DNA from: Tetrastigma voinierianum
Lineage: Eukaryota > Streptophyta > Magnoliopsida > Vitales > Vitaceae
Reading direction: 5' to 3'
Length of the DNA: 64,000 nucleotides
NCBI GenBank assembly: GCA_016808115.1
Contig: JAEQBH010006396.1
Span: 1 to 64,000 of the forward strand
Part shown: positions 11,190-20,239 of the stretch, piece after piece
Layout of the letters: the number at the start of each line of letters is the position of its first letter
Position numbering within the stretch: the stretch's first letter is position 1
Program-made: the position numbers and the translations under genes
The notes under the pieces: generated by a model
What the model saw: the letters and a program-made list of their open reading frames with translations, nothing else
The model's database searches: none
Told to the model about the DNA's origin: nothing

Positions 11190-11924
11190 TTATCTCTGAC
11201 AATTTTCCAGGTTATGACCAAATCGCTTGCATACAGGGCAGCATTGTCGAGCCCAAGGATATTCGACTTATCAGAGAGAAATCTGCCATTAATTCTCGTC
11301 CAAGAGCACGTGACTTTTGGGTGAATTGAAGGAATCGACCCCCACCTCTACACATATCCTAGCAAAGGATAATTTTGTTTGGTTTTCGGTAGGTGAATCA
11401 AGATGGAGCGGAATGCCAACAGTGCTTGCAATGTACCCAAGACATGTGCTTGTCCAATATTCTAAAGGAATATTGTAGAACTTGACCCATATTAGGATAG
11501 TGGATAGCTGGATGTTAAGCATATCCATACCTGGTTGCCATGCACGTAATATGAAGGGTCTCCCTGCCAGGTTCCATGGTCCAGAATCCATAACCCAATC
11601 CCGAGCCTCTAGGTCCCTGAATCTGAAAAAAAATAAACCATTCTCGGTTGTGGAAATGTCAGGCATCTCCTTCTTGCCCCATAGCCTGTTAACCAGAGAA
11701 CGCACTACAGGGAACGGAAGACGTTTATCCAGAAATTATCCAACCAAACAACCCTTCCACATATCAATGCCTTTATTCACCGCCTCCGCCGGAGGTTTGG
11801 CAACAATCTTTCCATTGGCACTATGTGGCCTATAGAATTGTAACGGGCCACCTGTTTTCACAGGCATAGAAAATAGGTTATTCCAGGATTTTACTGGATG
11901 AGCTTGCCTTACCTCATTCCCCAA
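11190..11924 (-). pseudogene. LINE ORF1 (DUF4283 domain and CCHC zinc knuckle)
   Basis: Reading down the minus strand: SWNNLFSMP and NGKIVAKPPAEAV (11,736-11,924); then a 138-codon stretch (11,289-11,705) with VNRLWGKKEMPDIS, LNIQLSTILIWVKFYNIPLE and GIPLHLDSPT, the DUF4283 core of plant L1 ORF1; then EYPWARQ and a CPVC-KRFG-H-NLEN-C zinc knuckle (about 11,198-11,241). ORF1 is the RNA-binding, gag-like protein of the LINE particle. Frames change between the blocks, so it is a pseudogene. Confidence 0.9.
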
Positions 11925-11929
11925 ATCAC

Positions 11930-12515
11930 TACCCCCTTGCTTCCTCTCATCTCCGCCGGACTCGACGCCTCTCCTTTGCCTAAGTATCCCTTCTCATACC
12001 CATATCCAGCCGAGCCCGTCCCCTGTAGCTCGGCCTTCTTCTCTCGCTCACGCTATTAGATGGAGGTTGCGCACGAGGCACCCGCCCACCCTACGCACTT
12101 CTCCTCATGGTAATCCTTCAAGAGCTCCAAAGGCGGCTGGCTTGAGAGCTCGTGAGGAGTGAAACCTACAAGATCCGTCGAATCGTAATCGATCGATGGG
12201 ACCTACAATGTCGATCGGCTTGAGCCGCTCCAACGCTTGAAATCGCTGTGTTAGTGACGGCCCGGGATGATCGCCGTCAGAAAGGCAAAATTCACACCAC
12301 TCACCATACCGAGATCTCACCAGATCTCGAGCTCTACCGTGGGTAACTCAGAGCCCAGACGGCGAATTTTCTTTGGGAAGGCCGACCACTCTTGTGGTCA
12401 ACCCCACTAGCCCATCCCACCACAGAGTTTATCATCTCTCGCGAAATCACGCGAAAACGACAAGCATGACATTTCTAGAGAGCATTTTCCTAAATCTACA
12501 TGTTATGACAAGCAT
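11930..12515 (-). other. L1-3 5' UTR region
   Basis: GC-richer than the surrounding LTR, with CG-rich tracts and no long recognisable frame. It includes the conserved hairpin at 12,384-12,399. Its 5' edge is set by the target duplication at about 12,516. Confidence 0.65.
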
Positions 12516-12945
12516 GACAACTTACTTAACTAGAAAAGAAACTTTCTAAATTACAAAAGCAACTCCTAAATAAACTTTCTAAAATAACAAAGCAAATCTT
12601 CCTAAGATAAATAAAGCAAACTTGCTAAAATAAATAAAGCAAATCTTCCTAAAATAAATAAAGCAAACTTTCTAAAATTAATAAAGCAAATCTTCCTAAA
12701 AGGGATAAAACAAAATCTTGGAGCAAATCTCATAGCAAATCTTTCTAAAATCAATATGGCATGTCCACATCAAGGGTTTGTCCAAGTCTCGACTAATGCT
12801 TTTGCCTTCCAAGGCCTAAATGAGGTCCAAAAAATGAGTTTTCACATGTATTCAATGCGTCTTGACCTCCCTAATCCAATTCTTCAATAATTAGCACTGA
12901 ATTCCCAATGTTTGGTGTGTTTATAGATGCTCCTGCATCATCTTC

Positions 12946-14357
12946 CGGTGCCCAAACTACCCTCCAGAACTGTCAATCTCAACTTGGACAGCGGCAACCC
13001 AGAACAGTCAAGAATGGGACGAGTCCGGTGGAAAAAACCAGAACCAACTCAGAGGACAGTGGTGGCGAGCCAACCTCCTCGATCATAGCAACCTTCCCTG
13101 CGGAAAGTCCAAAACCATCGGCATATACCGGCACCAACAAATATCCCCCGACCTCTCTCTTCGAAGAACCAAAGAGACGGACCCGAAAGGTTAGCCCGAC
13201 CTCTTGCACATCCAGAACCCGTCCATGGCCAGCCCCACCGGGCCGGGCTGCACACCCGATTAGATCCGACCGCACAAGCGGAAGCACCGCATCACCAAAT
13301 CCGCACGGATGGCGGTAAAACCAGCACCACAAACCGGTTTTGTCAACATTTACCCGATAATTTCTTTATCGAACTCGACATCGAAGGACGCGGAAATCTC
13401 ACCTCCAAGGCCAAGGATTGAAGCCCCGCGACGCCATTATCTCATCGACTCGGGACCGAAAGCTTGAAGGAGCAATACCTGTGAGATCCGAAGGAAGAAT
13501 TTAATCGCGATCGGCCGATAATGGAGATCGCCACACCGTAACCAGCATGAGTTGTCAGAATTGAGGCGTTTACGATAATGCGCGTCGATCTGCCGCATAC
13601 GTGAGAAGGCCGCAGAACCCGAGATCTGGAGACGGAGGCACCGTGAACGCGATCGGGTCGATGATGGCAACTGCCGATGATGCAACGGCATGAGTTGCTG
13701 CAACGTTGATGGCGACGGTGGTAATATCGACCTCTAACCTTAACACCGAGGGGGCCGCACTAATTTCGCCAGTCCATTCTCAAGGAACAATCCATTCAAG
13801 ACCAAATGAGACCTAACCATCACACCCGCTTTTTCACTGCAGGAAGGGGACACCCTTCTCTCGAACCGGGCGCCTCAATATCTGAGAGGATGGCATCGGA
13901 TCTACAGAAGTCGATATCGATACCAGAACTACGGCGACGTGATCCGTGGATTCCGCTGTCGGGAGGTATTAACATCCTTCGGGCACGATCGTTTAAAACC
14001 TTACCTCGACTGGGCTATCCGAAGAGAGATCCAGCCGTAACTGGCTGACACCAAGAATCAGATCCGCCGTGATCTAAGATGGCGTCGGCGGTATTGACAT
14101 CCTTCAAGGCGCGACCATCGGAGGAAGTCGTACCTCGAAGGAAAGCCGCGAAGAATGATCCAAGATCCACCCCTGCTTGGTGGAGAAAGGATTTCGTGGA
14201 AGAGTAAGTGAGCAGCATTGGTTCATCTCGGGAGAGATCATGAGTAGCACTTCACTACTGAGATCGGTTAGCGACTCATCACTTAGGCTGTGGCAACTTA
14301 GAGTCAGTCTCGATTACATACTTAAACTTTGTAACAAGGAAGAAACAACACTGGGCA
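12946..14357 (-). other. 5' part of L1-2 (GC-rich, unclassified coding potential)
   Basis: Minus-strand GC-rich DNA. Part of it (about 12,950-13,100) is repeated in L1-5 at 26,040-26,180, including 'ggaaggttgctatgatcgagg' split across variants and the block around 'actcgtcccattcttg'. Open stretches on both strands have low-complexity, Arg/Gly-rich translations without a family I recognise. I call no protein here. Confidence 0.6.
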
Positions 14358-14423
14358 AACAATCTTGATTCTTCTTAGCCCAGTGTTGTTTCTTCCTTGT
14401 TACAAGAGTTTAAGTATGTAATC
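14312..14423. repeat. Inverted repeat at the L1-2 5' junction
   Basis: The left arm 14,312-14,356 (45 nt) and right arm 14,378-14,423 (46 nt) are reverse complements with a single 1-nt indel. The 21-nt spacer contains the 16-bp target duplication. The right arm is original target DNA: it encodes PSVVSSLLQEFK of Gyp-F. The left arm is therefore an inverted copy of the flank, attached to the LINE 5' end. Confidence 0.93.
14358..14373. repeat. Target-site duplication of L1-2 (right copy)
   Basis: AACAATCTTGATTCTT, identical to 5,436-5,451. Confidence 0.93.
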
Positions 14424-14713
14424 CTTGAGGATGATCCTAAGGGTTTTCCACCCGAGGAGACAAAAGAATGATGAGTCCTTTGGCGACCGACAGAAGTGGA
14501 TCAAGCCATGATCCCTTAAATGTTCCAGATGGACCAATTACAAAGTCAAGAGCTCAGAAGATCAAGAAAGCAATTGTTGGGCTGGTGCAATCCACTTGGG
14601 TCGAATTTAGATACCCAGTTAACAAGACTTCTACTTTCAAGATGGGCTTCAATAAGGAGGGAGTAGCCTTAATTAATATGATTCAAGCAATCAAGAGTCA
14701 AAACTCAACTTGA
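14374..14713 (+). pseudogene. Gyp-F pol: RT N-terminus fused by deletion to pol end
   Basis: The first part continues the frame broken by L1-2: PSVVSSLLQEFK, DDPKGFPPEE, the entry to RT. After about 14,465 the sequence switches to the extreme C-terminus of the polyprotein: NVPDGPITKSRAQKIKKA and VGLVQSTWVEF, then ALINMIQAIKSQNST and stop at 14,713. The catalytic RT, RNase H and integrase are therefore deleted. The 'GPITRSRAKKL' tail is typical of plant gypsy polyproteins close to the 3' LTR. Confidence 0.82.
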
Positions 14714-17700
14714 GTCAAGCAATAACTGGCTGAACCATTTATTTATTTTAATTAATAGCTGATTTTCATGAAACTAAACCCATATTTGTTTTTGTTAGCC
14801 TCGCTCGAACTTGGGCTTTGTTTTGGGCCTCGACTCTAGCCTAGTTAATTAGGGTTGGGTCTAAGGATCATATAAATAGGACATTATGCTATTGAAAAAA
14901 CAACTTGATGATTGATTCGAAAATTTTCTAAATTGAGAGTTGAGTTTTCTCCTCTTGTTTTAACAATGAACTTCGAACTTATCAAAGAAACATTTCTTGT
15001 ATGCCTACCCATCAAATCTCGAAGTTCTTGAAATGAGTTTTCATCAGTTCCTGGAGCAAGCTTTTAGCGTGTAACACCTGGTATATTAATATATGTTTTG
15101 TTATATTCAGGTAAGGATTTAGGGAGAAAATGCAACTTATGTCGTATGATATTTTAAATTGTGATTAAGATTAGCAATCTTAATGGTTGGTTTAATTAGA
15201 GGATTAGCAAAGTGTGTTAGATTGCATTTTTATGGCATGTGGGTCAATTATGCAATTAGGTAAGTTTAGTGGTTTTCATAGGATTTGTAATTAAGTATGT
15301 CTCAAGGACCACTTTGAAAAACTTGTTAGTGGAGAGGACCAAAGTGCAAATCATGCTAGAGCTATGTGGCATCATGAGGGCATGACGCCTCATATGTGCA
15401 AGGTGTGAGCTCTCGACACATGGCAAGTGCATGAGAAGAGCTCACATGTGCCAAGCAAACCAATTTCTTCGTTTTGATGCTGCATCAACTTCTTGATAGG
15501 AAGTGAAAATTCTGGAATTCCCCTGAAAGTGAGAGAGAGTTCTAGAGAGAAGCAGAGAGAAGGAGGAGAAAAGGCTTAGCTGAAATCTTGGTTTTTGGTG
15601 GAAAAAGTTCACTGCTGTATGTAAACATGATCTTCGAGGTCTTAGCTGTATTTCTCTAATGACTTCATTATATTCCCAGTGGTTTTGTCAATTTCATCCT
15701 AACCTCGAGCTTGATGAAAGCTTGTTAAGTGGAACCTAAATTGAAAAGACCGGTTTTGGTGGGAAGATGACATGTGTGTGTGTGTCCATGAGGTGCCGCT
15801 CCAGCCTTCTCCCTTGACCCTATGACAAGAAAGTTTTGGCCATAAGTTGGCCTTAAAGAACCCAACCGGATGATTCCAGTTGGAGAAGAAGCCCAAGACC
15901 TAGCCCTTTGAATGTCTGGGAATGAAACCAAGCACTAAACCCTACCATAAGACCCTTGAATTTGAGGTTGAAAGTCGATACAGATTCCCGCCCTCTCGCT
16001 CCGAGCCTCCGTTTTAGTCATAAGTCGAGTTAAGACATCCAATGAAGTGATTCAAATCCTCTTAAAGTAGACACATTCCTGGGAGTAAATTTCCATGAAG
16101 AAATATGGCCAAATTATGGTCCATTTGTTCTACAATTTCGTCAAAGTGGTGAAGAGAGGGCATGTATTCCGTCCCTAGGAAATAACTGGGAGGCCGAGTG
16201 TAAAACCATAACTCTTGGATTTTGAGGTCCGAATGACCTGATTTAAGAGACCGTGGAGTTAAGAGATAGGGAACTTTTGGTCAGAAGACCACAGTGAACA
16301 AAAAGTATGTATGGTTGGTCAAAATTTGTAGTTGAGAAAAAGAAAAAAAAAAAAAAGGGGGGGTCTTGAGATAGGCTGAAAAAGGGTACAAGTGTTGTGT
16401 GGGCTGTTTGTGTTACCCTAATAAGGGGTGTTAAATGTTGACCTTAGTAAGTGTAAAAGAGAGTACTCTGAGGATCACTAGTTTATGTTGAGGTATAAGA
16501 ATCTGTGTGATTCGAGGGTGAAATAGTAATAAACCAATCGTAATTTTATGTAACCTGCATTGTCTGAGGCTAAGAAATCTTATGACTTGTTAATTGCATC
16601 CTTCGAGTAGCCGTGATTCTGACTTCCTCGGGAGACTTGTGTATTTTTGAATCCAAGGAAGGTAAAGAGATAACCTTCTCCCCGGCTATACCATGGTTTG
16701 ACGAAATTCGTACCATTCCATGCTTCGAACCTGTGGTGATTTTCTAATGATATATATATAAATGTGTATATTTTTAAATCTATGGAATTCTTTGAATTAA
16801 CTGGTACATGATGTTTTTAAATATCCATGTGGGTGAATGCTTTGTCAAATTGTTTTAAAGCATGACATGGGTATGGACCGTGTGAGAGTCCCATCGGATA
16901 GTGGACACTGACTATGACTAGTCCCCCGCTGCGGGGCCCTGCAAAGATCACAGATATACGGACGGCATATCCCCGGGTGGTAAGTCCCAACAATCTTGTA
17001 ATTATACGGATGTGGGCATATCCTCGCAGTAAGTCCCAGCAATTTGTCGTTGTTTTGGGATGATCGGCTAGTCCCTGAGTGAAAGCCCAAAGAGTCAATC
17101 ATTTAGGTCGAGATGGTAGCATTGTATCCATTTGTTTCCACATCAAACTCATTAATTGAAAATGCTCATGTTTCTTGAGATGTTGAATTATTTGTATAAG
17201 CATTGCTTGTTATGGATCTACTACTGAAAGTCAGTTTAACTCACCCCCATTATTCCCTCCACCTTAGATGCAGTACGACCAAATTCTCGCATGACTTGAG
17301 AGCTTGACTCTGCGGCTCTTAGAGGCCAGGAATCAAGGCGCCACCCCTTTAGCTTGCCGGGTATTGGCATACATTTTGAGAACATCTAGTGCTGTGTGAG
17401 GTTCACTCAGATATTTTGACAATTCATATCGATCAGCGGGTCATTATATATTTGGCTCAGGCCATTAGTTTGGGATATTTGTAGAAAGTTTTGGGATTTT
17501 GTGTAAATATTATTTTGATCAAGTGTAAGGATAGTCTGGTGCATTTGAGGACTTACCTCAAAGCATTTATATGTATATATATGTTTGAGACATGGAGTTG
17601 AGTTTTAATTACTTTTCAAAGACACTCCAAGAGGAGTTTCTGGACTGTGTTTTGAAGAAATACAGTCGATATATATGGTGTAGGGGCTAGTGGTAGCCCC

Positions 17701-17973
17701 TTTTATGCAAAAATGATTTTGAAAGAGTCCTATGTTAGTGGACTCATGATGAAAAAAAATGGTAAAATAACATAAATCACACCAGGGAAACTGTGTGATA
17801 TACTTGGCCCTTGGACATGTTTTCACTGGGTTTAGATTCTTTCAAACCTTGGTTCTTGTTCGTCGATCATCGGGCCGAGGTATTTATCTATTACTTGGTT
17901 TTTTTCTTTCGCGGCTTGAAGACCAATTCGCATTGTAGGTTCAAAAGGGTTTTTCCTCACTAAGTTCACGCCA
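14714..17973 (+). repeat. LTR-F, split by solo LTR-E
   Basis: Begins after the pol stop and ends about at a primer site (17,973). Its own DNA is about 14,714-15,069 plus 17,821-17,973, about 0.5 kb. A TATA-like catataaatagg lies at about 14,869-14,880. No second LTR-F is in the window: a pol end lies to the left and a gag start to the right, so this LTR served as 3' LTR of one internal region and 5' LTR of the next. The exact left edge is uncertain. Confidence 0.65.
15070..17820 (+). repeat. Solo LTR-E (chromovirus Del/Tekay-like long LTR)
   Basis: Starts TGTAACACCTGG in the middle of LTR-F and runs about 2.75 kb with no internal coding sequence. The TGTAACACC start and great length match Del/Tekay-type LTRs. 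It has paired 'aagtccca(a/g)caa' phrases in the 16,860-17,100 block (two units of about 60 nt around 16,955-17,045) and a short (TG)n at 15,774-15,784. The 3' edge and target duplication (TAGCG on the left) could not be fixed; the end lies between about 17,815 and 17,832. The plus-strand TATA candidates at 16,748-16,760 are weak. Confidence 0.6.
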
Positions 17974-17990
17974 TTCGTATCGAGCTCTAG
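17973..17990 (+). other. Primer-binding site of Gyp-F (tRNA-iMet type, decayed)
   Basis: attcgtatcgagctctag resembles the plant gypsy site TTGGTATCAGAGCTC, complementary to initiator tRNA-Met. It lies immediately 3' of the presumed LTR-F end and about 600 nt before the gag ATG, the expected layout. Confidence 0.55.
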
Positions 17991-18588
17991 GTTGCAAATC
18001 AAAGTTCCTATCTTTATTATTATTTTTCCTTCATTTTGGCATTGTTCATCGTTATTTCAAGACTTATTCATTTTCATATTGCGTTGTAAACCCTAGATCT
18101 TCATTTTGGGTCATTTTTGTATTTTACATTTAGTTATTTTGTTCTTCATTTTCATTTCAATTTTGGCCTTCTATTTCTTTTGTGTTAACAGAGTCTGGAA
18201 GAAAAAAAAAGTAAAGAAAAGAAAAGAAAAGAGAAGAAAAGTAAAGAAAAAAAAAAGAAATGAAAATAAGTTTAAAGGTTGAATTAATTTCTAGTTCTTA
18301 GTTGATTTGTTCTCACCCTAGTGATCTTTACTTGTTTCGTGTCTTATGGGAAGCATAACACTTGTTTCTTGAAATTTTTTTGTTGGTTGGACTAAACATT
18401 GGTTTGTGAAATTGTTTGAGTTGAGCTAGTTCTTAAAGAACTTGAGAGTGAAAGCAAGAGTGGTGTTAGAGTGTGTGAGATCGCCGAAAGCCGTAAATAA
18501 GAAACACAAGTGGAGGTCATCCTTCGAGTGTAACACGAAGGGAGTGTGAGGTTTTATTACTAACATTGTTCTTGCAGGTATTCAAAAT
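17991..18588 (+). other. Gyp-F leader between primer site and gag
   Basis: Untranslated, A/T-rich, with a purine tract (AAGAAAAGAAAAG type) at 18,197-18,270. The leader ends ttgttcttgcag just before the gag ATG, which resembles a plant 3' splice site. I see no RNA gene in it. Confidence 0.6.
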
Positions 18589-19451
18589 ATGTCCAACGAG
18601 GGTGGAAACCAAGGAATAGTGACAGATGGTGCATTCACAATGCGAGCCATGCACCAACAGTTTGAGCGACTTAACATCATATTTAATGAAATCAGGGATA
18701 CAATGGATACACAAGATGCTACCATAGCCAATTTATAGCCGTCACCGCGAAGAGGTCCTAATGTCAGAGGGGCAACAAAGGCGTGGCTCATGAACCATTA
18801 CCGAATTTGATGAAGAAAATGAGTTCGTCCCTGAGGATGAGATGAAGATGATTATGCTATTGGAGCGATATAAAGAGGTGGACATCTTAGGCATGAAAGG
18901 GCTTAAGAAAACTGCCAAGCGTAGGTGGTAGACTCGTGAACTCGGGAGTATCAAATGAAAAATACCACCTTTCTCTAAGGTAGAAATGATCTGCAGGCAT
19001 ATTTCTGGTAGCAAAAGAAGATCGGAAGCACTGATCGCCACAACTATCCAAAGGAAAATAAGGTAAAGCTAGCAGTTGTTGAGTTCCAAGACTATGCACT
19101 TGCTTGGTGGGATCAATTAGTGATCAGCAAGAGGAGGAATTATGAGAAGCCTATTGATACTTGGGATGATTTAAAGTCTCTCATGAGTAGTTATTAAGAT
19201 TCATACTCGCCATTATCATGTGGATCTTTCCAAAGGCTCCAAAGTATGACACAAGGTTCAAAGAGTGTGGAAGATTATCACAAGGAGATGGAAGTTGCTA
19301 TGATTAGAGCTAATGTTGAGGAGGATCAGGAGGCTACAATGGTAAGGTTTTTGAATGGTTTGAATCGGGACATTTCTAATGTGGTGGAGTTACAACATTA
19401 CGTGGAGTTGGAGGACATGGTGCATATGGCTATGAAGGTGGAAAGATAGTT
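18589..19451 (+). pseudogene. Gyp-F gag, N-terminal and core part
   Basis: The ATG at 18,589 gives MSNEGGNQGIVTDG, then FERLNIIFNEIRDTMD. After several stops and frameshifts the gag core reads VVEFQDYALAWWDQLV (about 19,075-19,120), IDTWDDLKSLM and the open 19,246-19,449 segment MTQGSKSVEDYHKEMEVA to VHMAMKVER. This is the Ty3/gypsy gag domain (W-W and 'SVEDY..EME' signatures). A solo LTR-A is inserted at 19,452; the frame resumes at 25,006 (LKRKGTSK). Confidence 0.87.
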
Positions 19452-20239
19452 TGATGCAGGAGCATCTATAAACACACCAAACATTGGGAATTCAGCCCTA
19501 ATTATTGAAGAATTGGATTGGGGAGGTCAAGACGCATTGAATACATGTGAAAACTCCTTTCGGAGACCCCATTCGGGGCCTTGGAAGGCAAAAAAATGTG
19601 GCCGACTTGACAAACCTCGATGGAGCCGCCATATTGGTTTTGTAAAGATATTAGATTTGCTCCAAGATTTTATCCCTTTTAGGAAAGATTTTGCTTTATT
19701 AATTTTAGAAAGTTTGCTTTATTTATTTTAGGAAGATTTGCTTTATTTATTTTGTAAAGTTTGCTTTATTTATTTAAGGAAGATTTGCTTTATTTATTTT
19801 AGAAAGTTTTCTTAGAGTCGCTTTTGTACTTAGAGTTTCTTTCCTAGTTAAAGTAGAAATTGTTTTTTTGTAATTCTTAGAAAGTTTCTTTCCTAGTTAA
19901 AGTAGAAGTTGCTTTTTTTGATTTAGAAAAAGTATGGGCTATATATACTCCTAATGTAGTCTTTTTGAAAATCATCAAGCTTAATACTATTTTCGCATTT
20001 CTCTTTAAGAGTTCTCTGTTTTTTTTTTTTTTGGATAATTAAGAATTACCAAAAGGGCAACGCCAACCAAAGAATACAAGAAACCAAGGCCCATAGCCAA
20101 CTGTAAGAAGAAAAACTGACGCTGACCTCCTATAAATATAGAACAGGCAAACACCTGAACAACATTGGAATCCACCAAGCCCACAACCCGGGCAAAAAAG
20201 AAACAACACAAGGCAAATAAGGGCTCAACAATCACAAGT

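Larger units (their letters stand above)
6917..12515 (-). mobile_element. L1-3: nearly full-length L1-type LINE
   Basis: About 5.6 kb on the minus strand with the complete plant L1 order: 5' UTR (12,515 to about 11,930), ORF1 (DUF4283 plus zinc knuckle), ORF2 (AP endonuclease, RT, zinc-binding tail), 3' UTR, short A-tail (T-run at 6,918-6,925). It is nested in the solo LTR-A. The flanks caacttctacttta (6,904-6,916) and caacttactta (from 12,518) are a decayed target duplication. Both ORFs are broken by many frameshifts, so it is dead. A hairpin-forming gaccac...gtggtc lies 117 nt from the 5' end (12,384-12,399). Confidence 0.92.
6051..12940 (-). repeat. Solo LTR-A inside L1-2
   Basis: A minus-strand LTR-A from GATGCGAGGTTGGG (its terminal T lost) to CTGCATCA, flanked on both sides by TCTTC (6,046-6,050 and 12,941-12,945), an exact 5-bp duplication. 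No internal region is present, so it is a solo LTR left by LTR-LTR recombination. Its own sequence is 6,051-6,628, 6,851-6,916 and 12,516-12,940. The rest is a SINE and L1-3. Confidence 0.92.
5452..14357 (-). mobile_element. L1-2: LINE derivative split by a solo LTR-A
   Basis: A minus-strand LINE bounded by a perfect 16-bp target duplication. Its own DNA is 5,452-6,050 (tail, 3' UTR) plus 12,946-14,357 (5' part), about 2.0 kb; the rest is a nested LTR-A. The junction is proven by L1-5 (26,029-26,759), an independent copy in which the two halves are contiguous. The GC-rich 5' part has minus-strand open stretches (12,979-13,332 and 13,437-13,703), but I recognise no endonuclease, RT or DUF4283 domain, so it looks like a non-autonomous L1 relative that borrows the shared LINE 3' end. 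The extreme 5' end carries an inverted copy of the target flank (14,312-14,356). Confidence 0.85.

Noticed and set aside
12908..13318. Plus-strand open stretch of 136 codons
   Set aside because: It overlaps the LTR-A/L1-2 junction and runs antisense to the GC-rich LINE part. No domain is recognisable.
14312..14423. Candidate microRNA precursor hairpin
   Set aside because: The inverted repeat is fully explained by a copied target flank at a LINE junction, and the loop is the target duplication.
15070..17820. Possible intron or host promoter region between pol and gag
   Set aside because: The TGTAACACC start, the length and the interruption of a short LTR make a solo long LTR the simpler reading, although its 3' edge is uncertain.
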